Shown here: piece after piece, positions 26,446-35,519 of the stretch
Layout of the letters: each line of letters starts with the position of its first letter
Position numbering within the stretch: position 1 is the stretch's first letter
Assembly: GCF_014472395.1 (NCBI RefSeq)
Contig: NZ_JACSZW010000004.1
Location: 434,001 to 498,000, forward strand
Length of the DNA stretch: 64,000 bases
Reading direction: 5' to 3'
Source of the DNA: Pedobacter sp. N36a
Lineage (GTDB): Bacteria > Bacteroidota > Bacteroidia > Sphingobacteriales > Sphingobacteriaceae
Position numbers and translations under genes: made by a program
The notes under the pieces: model-generated
Told to the model about the DNA's origin: nothing
The model's input: the letters and a program-made list of their open reading frames with translations, nothing else
Database searches by the model: none

Positions 26446-27108
26446 TTAATGTTCAGTGTTTGATATATCGTCCTTGTCTTCTTTCACTACTTGCTTCTTT
26501 ACGAATGTGTAAACCAGCGGAATGGTGGTGATGACAATAAAACCTATAATTATGTATAATAAATAATCGTTAATTTCTTTTTCAAATCTTTTGCCAAGAA
26601 AGTAACCCAGCAAAGTTAAGGAAGCAATCCAAATAATTGCACCTGCAAAGTTATATAATGCAAATCTTTTAAAGTCTAATTTTACTACACCAGCAAAAAT
26701 CGGTGCAAAAGTTCTTACAATTGGTACAAAGCGCCCCATGATCAGTGCAAAGGCCCCCTGTTTATTATAATAATCTTCGGCAGCCTTCAAATAGCGTTTT
26801 TTAAAGAAGAAAGAGTCCTTTCTTTCGTACAGTACGGGGCCCGTCTTTCGACCAAACCAGTAGCCAGTAAAGTTACCTGATACGGCGGCAATAATTAGTC
26901 CGAGGATCAACACATATAAGTTGACGTCTAATTTGCCTGTAGCAACGAACATGCCGGCAAGAAACAACAGGTAGTCCCCTGGTAAGAAGAAACCAAAAAA
27001 CAAACCTGTCTCGGCGAAGATCACAAACATTACAACATAAAAACCACCTTCTTTAAGTAGTTTTTCAGGATCAATGAATTGCTGTAATGAGTTCCAGAAA
27101 TCTTGCAT
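26446..27108 (-). CDS. DedA-family membrane protein (VTT domain)
   Basis: A 220-residue multi-pass protein. It has several hydrophobic segments and DedA hallmarks: ETGLFFGFFLPGDYLLFLAGMF (about residues 32-53), GYWFGRKTGP and FALIMGRFVPIVRTFAPIFAGV with the conserved Arg pair and Pro. DedA proteins take part in polyprenyl-phosphate or phospholipid flipping and membrane homeostasis. Two bases upstream of ppa, so co-transcribed; 45 bases downstream of nuoN on the same strand, so read-through from the nuo operon is possible. Confidence 0.93.
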   Translation of the reverse strand: MQDFWNSLQQFIDPEKLLKEGGFYVVMFVIFAETGLFFGFFLPGDYLLFLAGMFVATGKLDVNLYVLILGLIIAAVSGNFTGYWFGRKTGPVLYERKDSFFFKKRYLKAAEDYYNKQGAFALIMGRFVPIVRTFAPIFAGVVKLDFKRFALYNFAGAIIWIASLTLLGYFLGKRFEKEINDYLLYIIIGFIVITTIPLVYTFVKKQVVKEDKDDISNTEH

Positions 27109-27153
27109 AGTTCAATTATTCGTAAAACTACATATAATTATCTACAGAAATGA

Positions 27154-28527
27154 CTATATCAGATTTAAAATTACAGCAGGATAAATCCCAAGGAAAACGG
27201 TAATGATCAGTGACAAAGCCAATACAACTTTATACTGTACAGGTGTTTCCAGTTCTACTTCCGCACCTTCTTTGAAATACATCGCTACAATTACTTTGAA
27301 ATAATAGTAAAATCCTACTAGCGCATTCAAAATCGCGAAAGCCACTAAATAGAAATGGTAATCGTGCATTACATTCAGGAACATCAGGTATTTACCGATG
27401 AAACCAGCTGTTAAGGGGATACCCGCTAAAGACAGCATCGCTACTGTCAAAGCAAAGGCAGCAAAAGGATTGCGTTTGCCTAAACCATTAAAGCTTTCAA
27501 AGTTGTCATTGCCAGTTTTCTGTTTCACCAAAATCAGCACACCAAAAGCAATCATACTTGCAAAAGTATAAGCTGCAGCGTATACGAATACATTGTTCAT
27601 AGAGCTCGCAGTAAGGGAGACTAAAGAAAACAATAAGTAGCCTGCATGAGAGATACTGGAGTAAGCCAGCATTCTTTTGAAGTTCTTTTGAAATAAAGCA
27701 GTGACGTTACCGATGAATAAAGTCAGACATACGATCACCATTAATGGAGGTAACCAGAAATCATGCAGCGGTGCAAATGTATCTGCGAATAGTCGTAGAA
27801 TCGCTGCAAAACCTGCAGTTTTCACTACGGTAGACATGAAAGTAGTGACCCATGTTGGCGCTCCTTCGTATACATCCGGAGTCCAGAAATGGAAAGGTGC
27901 CGCACCGATTTTAAAGCACAAACCCACCAATAATAGGATTACTCCAGAATAAAATAAAGGAGAAACCTGCTGTGGGTTCTCCACCAGGTATTTATTGATC
28001 GCATCCAAGTCGAAAGAAGCCGTAGCACCGTAGATCAGGGTAATACCGAACAATAGGAAGCCTGTAGAGAAAGCACCCATTAGAAAGTACTTTAAAGACG
28101 CCTCGTTGGAAGCGAAATTGTTCTTTCTGATGCCGGCCAGGATGTAAAGTGCCACAGACATGATCTCCACACCAATAAATAACATCGACATGTTTTTATA
28201 AGACACCATGATCACAATCCCTGTCAGGGCAAAGAGCATGAGGGTAAAGTATTCTGCAATATTTTCACTGTTGGCCGCAAAATAGTTCTGCGTCAAGAGG
28301 AAGATAAAAAATGTTCCGATAATTGCTAGACCTGCGAAAGCTAATGCAAAGTTATCCATTTGCATCATTCCGTAATAAGTCTGATTGGTGTTCCAGGAAG
28401 TCACTACAAAAGCCAGCGAAGTAAGCAAACCAATTAAGGTAAGGGGTAATAACGCTTTTTTAGCTTTAAACAAACCTGCATAAAGCACCACTAAAGCTGT
28501 AACAGTAATTGTTATGATGATATTCAT
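27154..28527 (-). CDS. nuoN: NADH-quinone oxidoreductase subunit N
   Basis: A 457-residue antiporter-like membrane subunit of complex I. About 13-14 hydrophobic segments. The proton-channel helices include FIGVEIMSVALYILAGIRKNN (conserved Glu), the Lys-bearing AAPFHFWTPDVYEGAPTWVTTFMSTVVK, and MLAYSSISHAGYLL. It is the last of the fourteen nuo genes; five bases separate it from nuoM. The following DedA gene may receive read-through, since no terminator hairpin is evident in the 45-base gap. Confidence 0.96.
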   Translation of the reverse strand: MNIIITITVTALVVLYAGLFKAKKALLPLTLIGLLTSLAFVVTSWNTNQTYYGMMQMDNFALAFAGLAIIGTFFIFLLTQNYFAANSENIAEYFTLMLFALTGIVIMVSYKNMSMLFIGVEIMSVALYILAGIRKNNFASNEASLKYFLMGAFSTGFLLFGITLIYGATASFDLDAINKYLVENPQQVSPLFYSGVILLLVGLCFKIGAAPFHFWTPDVYEGAPTWVTTFMSTVVKTAGFAAILRLFADTFAPLHDFWLPPLMVIVCLTLFIGNVTALFQKNFKRMLAYSSISHAGYLLFSLVSLTASSMNNVFVYAAAYTFASMIAFGVLILVKQKTGNDNFESFNGLGKRNPFAAFALTVAMLSLAGIPLTAGFIGKYLMFLNVMHDYHFYLVAFAILNALVGFYYYFKVIVAMYFKEGAEVELETPVQYKVVLALSLIITVFLGIYPAVILNLI

Positions 28528-28531
28528 TTGC

Positions 28532-29998
28532 TTAGTTTACCGATGTTAATTTTTGTGTTACCTGTTCTATTAATTGTTGTACCGAGGCTTCAGATAAATG
28601 AAGGATTGGCTTAGGATACACTCCTAAAGCAATAATCAAGGCACAAATGACGTACAATACTACTTTTTCAGATCCTTTAATATCTGTAAAGCCTATGGTG
28701 AGGTCATTGGTTTTTCCAAGCATAATGTTCTGATACATTCTGAACATATACACCGCACCAAAGATGATAGACAATCCGGCGAAAACGCCTGCCCATACCT
28801 GGTATTGATAAATTCCGATCAGTAACAAGAACTCGCCAATGAAACCATTAGTTCCTGGAAGTGCTACCGTTCCCAATACAATGATCAGGAAGGCAATAGC
28901 CAATTGAGGTGCTTTCTTAGCAATACCACCCAATTCAGCTATTTTATTAGTTTTCATACGGCTGGCAATAATATCCAGGACAAAGAATAAACCAACTACG
29001 TTGATACCGTGACTTAACATCTGCACCATTGCACCCTGCATCCCTTGTGTATTTAAAGCAAAAATACCTGCCGAGATTAAGCCTACGTGAGCAATGGATG
29101 AATAAGCAACCAGTCTCTTGGCGTCTTTCTGTGTAAAAGCAATGATAGAAGCATAAACCACACCAATAATCGAAAGAATAATGGCTAAATGACCCCATTG
29201 CTGAACACCTTCAGGTGCGATTGGCAATAACCATCTGATCACGCCATAAATACCCATCTTCAGCATAATACCTGATAATAACATGGTACCTGGAGCTGGA
29301 GCTTCAGTATACGTATCTGGCTGCCAGGTATGGAATGGGAAGATTGGCATCTTAATCGCAAATGCGATAAAGAAAGCCCAGAAAATCCATCCCTGCTGTG
29401 CAGCATCAAGGTCAAGGTGATAGAAAGCCTGTAACTCAAAGTTATGAGCAGGATTTTGTAAGTATAGATAGATGATACCCATTAGCATGAACAACGATCC
29501 AGCAATGGTATACACGAAGAACTTCATGTTTACTTTAATCCTGTCTTTACCACCCCAGATTGCGCAGATAAAGTAGATTGGAATCAAGGCTGCTTCCCAT
29601 CCGATATAAAATAAGAAGGCGTCTAAAGCCGTAAATACCAATAATAAACCAAACTGCATGAACAAGATCAATGCAAAGAATGCATTGGCCTTTTTATAGT
29701 TGTGCTGATAAGCCGATAAAATAATGATCGGAACCAATACATTGGTTAATAAAACGGTGATCATGCTGATCCCATCAATTCCTGCGTGGAAATTGATGCC
29801 TAAATCCTGAATCCAGGGATAGTTTACCGCAAATTGCGTACTGGCATCCGGTGTAAAATTACATACCGTGATGAGCGTCAAGCCTAATGAAAGGATTGCT
29901 GAGCCCAGAGCCACATGTTTCGCTGCATTACCTGTGAATGCAGTAACCACGGCGCCAACCAATGGTAGAAAGATAAGAAGTATTAAAAGTTGTTCCAT
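28532..29998 (-). CDS. nuoM: NADH-quinone oxidoreductase subunit M
   Basis: A 488-residue antiporter-like proton-pumping subunit. Typical segments: FYIGWEAALIPIYFICAIWGGKDR (conserved Glu), AFAIKMPIFPFHTWQPDTYTEAPAPGTMLLSGIMLKMG (conserved Lys residues) and LVAYSSIAHVGLISAGI. About 14 transmembrane helices. Normal length. Tightly spaced between nuoL (21 bases) and nuoN (4 bases). Confidence 0.97.
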   Translation of the reverse strand: MEQLLILLIFLPLVGAVVTAFTGNAAKHVALGSAILSLGLTLITVCNFTPDASTQFAVNYPWIQDLGINFHAGIDGISMITVLLTNVLVPIIILSAYQHNYKKANAFFALILFMQFGLLLVFTALDAFLFYIGWEAALIPIYFICAIWGGKDRIKVNMKFFVYTIAGSLFMLMGIIYLYLQNPAHNFELQAFYHLDLDAAQQGWIFWAFFIAFAIKMPIFPFHTWQPDTYTEAPAPGTMLLSGIMLKMGIYGVIRWLLPIAPEGVQQWGHLAIILSIIGVVYASIIAFTQKDAKRLVAYSSIAHVGLISAGIFALNTQGMQGAMVQMLSHGINVVGLFFVLDIIASRMKTNKIAELGGIAKKAPQLAIAFLIIVLGTVALPGTNGFIGEFLLLIGIYQYQVWAGVFAGLSIIFGAVYMFRMYQNIMLGKTNDLTIGFTDIKGSEKVVLYVICALIIALGVYPKPILHLSEASVQQLIEQVTQKLTSVN

Positions 29999-30019
29999 TA
30001 TGTTTTCTTGAACGATCTT

Positions 30020-31912
30020 TTACAGAGATAAATAAGTATACAATAACAATGAGATGATTCCTACCACCATCATTAACAGATAGAAGCCAACGTTTCCGGA
30101 CTGAACCAAACGTAAACCTTTACTGGCTTCCGAAGTGCTCCAGCCTAAACCGTTCACAATACCATCAACAATTTTATTGTCAATAATTTTATAGAAGAAA
30201 GTTGAAAGTGCATCCAAAGGTCTTCTGATTAACAGATCATAAATCTCATCAATATAGAATTTCTGGTAAGATAGGTTAGCCAAAGCCGACCTTTTTCCTT
30301 CATCAGGAAGTGGGATGTGGTTTTGTTTCACATATTTCACATAGGCAAATCCTATTGCAATCAATACGCCCAGTACAGAAACTGCCATTAACATATATTC
30401 CGTTGCATGATCTGGTCCCTCAGTTGCGTGTTTGATCACAGGAGCCATCCAATGCGACAACCAATGGTGACCACCCAATGCTTCAGGAATACCGATCATT
30501 CCACCGACAGCAGATAAAACTGCCAATACGATTAGAGGAATCGTCATTGATTTCGGAGACTCATGAATTTTCTCTTCTGCATGGTGCGTTCCGCGGTACT
30601 TTCCTGAGAAAGTAAGGAACAGCATTCTGAACATATAAAAAGCCGTTAAGAAAGCGGTGAATACACCGATCGCCCACATCGTTTTATCGTGTGCATATAC
30701 ATGCGCCAGGATCTCATCCTTAGAAAAGAAACCAGAGAATGGAGGTAAACCAGCGATCGCAATCGTACCGATCAGCATGGTCATAAAGGTAACTGGTAAT
30801 TTCTTACGTAAGCCGCCCATGTGTCTCATGTCTTGCTCATGGTGTAAAGCATGAATCACAGAACCCGCACATAAGAACAATAATGCTTTAAAGAAAGCAT
30901 GTGTGATCACGTGGAAGAAAGCTCCATTGTAAGCGCCAACTCCCAAACCAAGGAACATATATCCCAATTGAGATACGGTAGAATAAGCCAGTACCTTTTT
31001 AATGTCAGTTTGCGTTAAGGCAATAATTGCACCCAATACTGCTGTAGCCAGACCAACGATTGCAATAATGTGCTGAATCATTGGTGCTAAATCGAAGAGC
31101 ACATTTGACCTTGCAATCATATATACACCCGCAGTTACCATGGTAGCCGCATGGATCAATGCAGAAACCGGCGTTGGACCAGCCATCGCATCAGGTAACC
31201 AGGTAAATAAAGGCAATTGAGCCGATTTACCGCAGGCACCGATAAACAGCAGCAATGCGATTAAAGCGATGCTGCCATTTCCAGGAAGCATATTTGCCGC
31301 CTGAGGAAAGATTTTAGAGAACTCTACTGTACCAAAAGTGCTAAAGATAAAGAATACACCTAAAAGAAAACCAAGGTCACCGATACGGTTCATAATGAAA
31401 GCTTTCTTCGCTGCCGAAGCATAGCTGCTGTTCGTATACCAGAATCCAATCAGTAAGTAAGAGCAAAGTCCTACGCCTTCCCATCCGATAAACATCACGA
31501 TGTAGTTAGCACCTAATACCAATAGCAGCATGAAGAAGATAAACAGGTTCAGGTAGCTAAAGAACTTCCCGAAAGCCTCATCAGCGTGCATGTAGCCAAT
31601 CGAATAAATATGGATTAAGAAACCCACACCGGTAATGATCAGCAGCATAATTGAGCTGAGTGGATCTACCAGGAAGGAAAGTGGAATGTTCAGCTGACCA
31701 GCGCTGATCCAGTCGAACAGGAAGATCTCATGTGACTTATTCGCATCTGCTCCTAATTCGAAGAAGATACCTACACTGATGGCAAAGGAAATGAATATCA
31801 CGCTGCTTCCGATAAAACCGATCAGGTTTTTAGAAAGCGTATTTCTTCCCAGGCCATTGATAACAAAGCCTAAAAGAGGAATTAAGGGAACCAGCCAAAC
31901 TAAATTTATCAT
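30020..31912 (-). CDS. nuoL: NADH-quinone oxidoreductase subunit L
   Basis: A 630-residue distal antiporter-like subunit. Canonical segments: MFIGWEGVGLCSYLLIGFWY, GKSAQLPLFTWLPDAMAGPTPVSALIHAATMVTAGVYM, LAYSTVSQLGYMFLGLG and HAFFKALLFLCAGSVIHALHHEQDMRHMGGL. The long C-terminus provides the lateral amphipathic helix and final transmembrane helix (VGFYLLMMVVGIISLLLYTYL) that clamp the other antiporter subunits. Expected length. Confidence 0.97.
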   Translation of the reverse strand: MINLVWLVPLIPLLGFVINGLGRNTLSKNLIGFIGSSVIFISFAISVGIFFELGADANKSHEIFLFDWISAGQLNIPLSFLVDPLSSIMLLIITGVGFLIHIYSIGYMHADEAFGKFFSYLNLFIFFMLLLVLGANYIVMFIGWEGVGLCSYLLIGFWYTNSSYASAAKKAFIMNRIGDLGFLLGVFFIFSTFGTVEFSKIFPQAANMLPGNGSIALIALLLFIGACGKSAQLPLFTWLPDAMAGPTPVSALIHAATMVTAGVYMIARSNVLFDLAPMIQHIIAIVGLATAVLGAIIALTQTDIKKVLAYSTVSQLGYMFLGLGVGAYNGAFFHVITHAFFKALLFLCAGSVIHALHHEQDMRHMGGLRKKLPVTFMTMLIGTIAIAGLPPFSGFFSKDEILAHVYAHDKTMWAIGVFTAFLTAFYMFRMLFLTFSGKYRGTHHAEEKIHESPKSMTIPLIVLAVLSAVGGMIGIPEALGGHHWLSHWMAPVIKHATEGPDHATEYMLMAVSVLGVLIAIGFAYVKYVKQNHIPLPDEGKRSALANLSYQKFYIDEIYDLLIRRPLDALSTFFYKIIDNKIVDGIVNGLGWSTSEASKGLRLVQSGNVGFYLLMMVVGIISLLLYTYLSL

Positions 31913-31934
31913 GTTATTACTTTATTCTTATTAA

Positions 31935-32264
31935 TTACCACTTAAGGCGATTCAACACATTTATATCTATAGATTGAGTATTTCTGTACACCATTACGAT
32001 GATACTTAGTCCTACTGCAACTTCTGCAGCGGCAAGCACCATGATAAAGAATACGAATACTTGTCCTGACGGATCATTGTTATGTACCGAAAATGCGGTC
32101 AGCAGTAAATTTACTGCATTCAGCATTAATTCTACCGACATAAAAATGACGATGGCGTTTCTACGGGTCAATACCCCAATTACACCAATGGTGAAAATAA
32201 TCGCACTTAGCCAGATGTAGTGGTTAAGTGGTACTCCCTGCAATCCCTGAGTTATGTTTTCCAT
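31935..32264 (-). CDS. nuoK: NADH-quinone oxidoreductase subunit K
   Basis: A 109-residue subunit with three transmembrane helices. NAIVIFMSVELMLNAVNLLLTAF carries the conserved membrane Glu, and VMVLAAAEVAVGLSIIVMVYRN carries the second one. These are part of the central proton relay. Family size is about 100 residues. Lies between nuoJ and nuoL in normal order. Confidence 0.97.
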   Translation of the reverse strand: MENITQGLQGVPLNHYIWLSAIIFTIGVIGVLTRRNAIVIFMSVELMLNAVNLLLTAFSVHNNDPSGQVFVFFIMVLAAAEVAVGLSIIVMVYRNTQSIDINVLNRLKW

Positions 32265-32320
32265 TCAGTTTATACTTATGTTATGCAATGAGCTTTACAT
32301 CAAATGATGCAAACCCAATA

Positions 32321-32818
32321 CTATGCTTTTTCTTTTTTAGTTAACAATACTGCACCTACCATTGCGGTTAGCAATAGAATCGAGGACAGCTCAAAAGGCA
32401 ACATATAAGGACCAAATAATTCCTTACCTAAATTCTTCACCAATCCGAGATTAGGGTTTTTCAATAATACCGGATCAGAAATCGCTGTTGCTTTTAAAGA
32501 ACCAATGATGGTCACTACTAAGCAACATCCTGCAATCACGCCTACTACCTTGACTAGGGTCGATTTCAGCGGCTCATTGTCCTTATTCAGGTTGAGTAGC
32601 ATCAGCACGAAGAGGAACAGTACCATGATGGCCCCCATGTAGACGATAAAATTCACGACTGCCAGAAACTGCGCATTCAATAGAATATAATGAACTGTTA
32701 ATGTAAAGAAAGTAACAATTAAGTAAAGCACGCTATGCACTGGGTTCTTAGAAAAGATAACCATCAGTGAAAAGATGACGCTTAATGTTGCTACAAAATA
32801 GAATACCGATGTACCCAT
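32321..32818 (-). CDS. nuoJ: NADH-quinone oxidoreductase subunit J
   Basis: A 165-residue subunit with five hydrophobic segments. ILLNAQFLAVVNFIVYMGAIMVLFLFVLMLLN is the typical third-helix region containing the pi-bulge, and LLTAMVGAVLLTKKE ends the protein. It connects the quinone chamber to the antiporter arm. The gaps of about 55 bases on each side are the widest within the operon's membrane half and show no hairpin. Confidence 0.95.
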   Translation of the reverse strand: MGTSVFYFVATLSVIFSLMVIFSKNPVHSVLYLIVTFFTLTVHYILLNAQFLAVVNFIVYMGAIMVLFLFVLMLLNLNKDNEPLKSTLVKVVGVIAGCCLVVTIIGSLKATAISDPVLLKNPNLGLVKNLGKELFGPYMLPFELSSILLLTAMVGAVLLTKKEKA

Positions 32819-32873
32819 TTATTATATAATTTAAACTGTTTATATTAATAACCGAAGAGGTTACCTATGCTTA

Positions 32874-33374
32874 TTATTTCTTCTCTAATGGTGCCTCTAC
32901 CAGTTTATCCTTGCCATAAATAAAATCTTTACGCAGGTAATCTGAAGGGACAATCGGACCGTCTAAATAGATGGCTTCTTTTGGACAGGCTTCTTCGCAC
33001 AATCCGCAGAAGATACAACGTAACATGTTGATCTCATATACTGAGGCATATTTCTCCTCGCGGTAAAGGTCTTTTTCTTCCGGTTTACGCTCTGAGGCAA
33101 TCATAGTGATGGCTTCAGCTGGACAAGACAATGCACAAAGGCCGCAGGCCGTGCAGCGTTCTTTACCTTCTTCGTCCCTTTTCAAGGAGTGCATCCCCCT
33201 GAAGTTCGTAGAAAACTCTCTTTGCTCTTCCGGGTATCTGATCGTCGCTTCTTTCTTAAAGAAGTGGCTGATGGTAATAGCTAAGCCTTTAGTGATTGCA
33301 GGCAAATACATGCGTTCTGCAAACGTAAGGGGCTTTTTCTCTAATACTTTCTTTTTACTGGTTAATGGTTCCAT
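32874..33374 (-). CDS. nuoI: NADH-quinone oxidoreductase subunit I
   Basis: A 166-residue ferredoxin-like subunit carrying clusters N6a and N6b. Two 4Fe-4S motifs of the form CxxCxxCxxxCP: Cys74/77/80/84 in CTACGLCALSCPAEA, and Cys120/123/126/130 in CIFCGLCEEACPKEA. The N-terminal amphipathic region (LAITISHFFKKEATIRYPEE) anchors it to the membrane arm. Normal spacing between nuoH and nuoJ. Confidence 0.97.
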   Translation of the reverse strand: MEPLTSKKKVLEKKPLTFAERMYLPAITKGLAITISHFFKKEATIRYPEEQREFSTNFRGMHSLKRDEEGKERCTACGLCALSCPAEAITMIASERKPEEKDLYREEKYASVYEINMLRCIFCGLCEEACPKEAIYLDGPIVPSDYLRKDFIYGKDKLVEAPLEKK

Positions 33375-33408
33375 TAAACCTCCTGATTATACCGCTAAAT
33401 GCGGACAG

Positions 33409-34446
33409 TTAAAACTTTTCAATTATAGCAATCACAATACTTGTGATGATGATATTCGCAATAGCCAAAGGAATCAATACCTTCCAGCCTAAGTGCATCA
33501 GCTGATCGTAACGGAAACGAGGAATCGTCCAGCGTACCCACATGAAGAAGAAGATGAAAGCAAAGATCTTTAAGAAGAAAACACCCACTCCAATTAGTGG
33601 AGCAATCACTGTTCCTGTTTGCACCAGTACCCAATCCATTCCAGGGTAGTTGTAACCACCAAAGTATAAACTAGCCATTACCGCTGCAGAAACAAACATA
33701 TTGATGTATTCTGCGAACAGGTAGAAACCTAATTTCATGGACGAGTATTCTGTGTGATAACCACCGATGAGCTCCGTCTCACATTCCGGTAAATCGAAAG
33801 GTGCTCTGTTCGTCTCTGCAAAAGAGCAGATCATGAACAATAAGAAACCTAAAGGCTGATACAATACGTTCCAGCGCCATCCGTGTTGATTGGCAACAAT
33901 CTCACCCAAACTCATAGAGTTGGTTACCAATAATAAGCCGATAATGGATAATCCCATTGCAATCTCATAACTGATATTTTGTGATGCTGCACGAATCGCA
34001 CTCAATAAGGAGTATTTGTTATTGGATGCCCAGCCACCGATCATTACACCGTATACACCTAGAGAAACTACTCCGAAAATATAAAGTACACCTACGTTAA
34101 TGTCTGTTACCTGCAAAGGAATCACGCGATCACCGATCGTCATTGCGCTTCCCCAAGGAATCACAGCGGTTCCGATACACGCCGTTAACATAGATAAACC
34201 AGGACCTACCATAAACAACCATTTGCTGGCGTTTGTAGGAATGATTTCCTCTTTCATGAACATTTTAACCCCATCAGCTAATGGCTGAAGAATTCCAAAT
34301 GGACCGGCTCTGTCTGGTCCTAACCTATCCTGTAGAAATGCAGCCACTTTCCTTTCTGCATAAGTGGAATACATGGCTATCACTAAACTTATACCGAATA
34401 TAATCGCTACCAGTACAAATTTTTCTATTACAAAAGCTATATCCAT
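33409..34446 (-). CDS. nuoH: NADH-quinone oxidoreductase subunit H
   Basis: A 345-residue membrane subunit forming much of the quinone-binding chamber. Diagnostic segments: YAERKVAAFLQDRLGPDRAGPFGILQPLADGVKMFMKE near the N-terminus, FAETNRAPFDLPECETELIGGYHTEYSSMKLGFYLFAEY with the acidic quinone-site loop, and FMWVRWTIPRFRYDQLMHLGWK near the end. Its ATG overlaps the nuoG stop by one base. Confidence 0.97.
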   Translation of the reverse strand: MDIAFVIEKFVLVAIIFGISLVIAMYSTYAERKVAAFLQDRLGPDRAGPFGILQPLADGVKMFMKEEIIPTNASKWLFMVGPGLSMLTACIGTAVIPWGSAMTIGDRVIPLQVTDINVGVLYIFGVVSLGVYGVMIGGWASNNKYSLLSAIRAASQNISYEIAMGLSIIGLLLVTNSMSLGEIVANQHGWRWNVLYQPLGFLLFMICSFAETNRAPFDLPECETELIGGYHTEYSSMKLGFYLFAEYINMFVSAAVMASLYFGGYNYPGMDWVLVQTGTVIAPLIGVGVFFLKIFAFIFFFMWVRWTIPRFRYDQLMHLGWKVLIPLAIANIIITSIVIAIIEKF

Positions 34447-35450
34447 TAGAATTTAGTGGTTTTTTCTAGTTCAATCCTATTTGCTTCTTTCAATCGCTCA
34501 TCGTCCTGAATTACCGGTAAAGGTATTAAAGTCTCGTAGTGATTTGAGGCAATTACAGAGGTATCAGGGATGTGCGTAGGATGCTCAATAGTCCAGTCTG
34601 CAGTCTTTTTCTTATCAAAGCGACAAGTATTACAGATAAACTCTTCCACCTCACCATAAACATCTTTTCTTGCAGTTACGCGCAAAACATCTTCTCCTTT
34701 GTACCACAGTGTTACTTTACCACTGCAGGTAGGGCAATCTCTATGTGCATCGATTGGTTTAGTAAACCAAACTCTGTTTTTAAATCGGAAAGTTTTGTCT
34801 GTTAATGCACCCACCGGACAAACATCGATCACGTTTCCAGAGAAATCATTGTCGACAGCCGTTTGGATATAAGTAGAGATTTCTGAATGATCTCCACGGT
34901 TTAAGATCCCATGAACACGTTTATTGGTAATCTGGTCAGCCGTAAATACACAACGGTAACACAAAATACACCTGTTCATGTGTAACTGGATTTTATCACC
35001 GATATCAATGCGTTCAAAAGTTCTTCTTTCAAACTCATATCTCGTTTTCTGCAAACCATGCTCATAACCTAAGTTCTGAAGGTCACATTCACCAGCCTGA
35101 TCGCAAACCGGGCAATCTAATGGATGGTTGATCAACAACATCTCCACTACACCACTTCTTGCTTCGATCACTTCTGGAGAAGTAATGTTCATCACTTCCA
35201 TTCCATCCATCACAGTGGTACGGCATGAAGCTACTAATTTCGGCATTGGACGCGGATCTTTTTCAGAACCCTTGCTCACCTTTACGATGCAGGTTCTGCA
35301 TTTTCCACCACTGCCTTCTAATTTGGAATAATAACACATCGCCGGAGGAACAATATCCCCACCGATTTGGCGCGCAGCATTTAGGATGGTCGTCCCTGGT
35401 GCTACTTCTACGGTTATTCCGTCTATGGTTACCTTAACTTTATCACTCAT
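34446..35450 (-). CDS. nuoG: NADH-quinone oxidoreductase subunit G, short form
   Basis: A 334-residue protein, less than half the length of E. coli NuoG. The Fe-S half is intact. [2Fe-2S] N1b: Cys39, 51, 54, 76. His-Cys3 cluster N5: His109, Cys113, 116, 122. N4: Cys161, 164, 167, 211. A further four Cys (239, 242 and 273, 276) may hold a 4Fe-4S cluster or zinc. The molybdopterin-oxidoreductase-like C-terminal domain is missing and the gene ends cleanly, so this is a compact lineage form, not a frameshift. Electron transfer from NuoEF to NuoI needs only the part present. Confidence 0.93.
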   Translation of the reverse strand: MSDKVKVTIDGITVEVAPGTTILNAARQIGGDIVPPAMCYYSKLEGSGGKCRTCIVKVSKGSEKDPRPMPKLVASCRTTVMDGMEVMNITSPEVIEARSGVVEMLLINHPLDCPVCDQAGECDLQNLGYEHGLQKTRYEFERRTFERIDIGDKIQLHMNRCILCYRCVFTADQITNKRVHGILNRGDHSEISTYIQTAVDNDFSGNVIDVCPVGALTDKTFRFKNRVWFTKPIDAHRDCPTCSGKVTLWYKGEDVLRVTARKDVYGEVEEFICNTCRFDKKKTADWTIEHPTHIPDTSVIASNHYETLIPLPVIQDDERLKEANRIELEKTTKF

Positions 35451-35519
35451 TGTTAAAGATATTCTTTATCATCGCGTTGCTTTTCCAGTTATTAAGCTTT
35501 CCAAGCATTGGTTTGATCG

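Noticed and set aside
34446..35450. NuoG as a truncated pseudogene
   Set aside because: All Fe-S ligands are present, the stop overlaps the nuoH ATG by one base, and the frame shows no remnant of the lost domain downstream, so it is an intact compact form.
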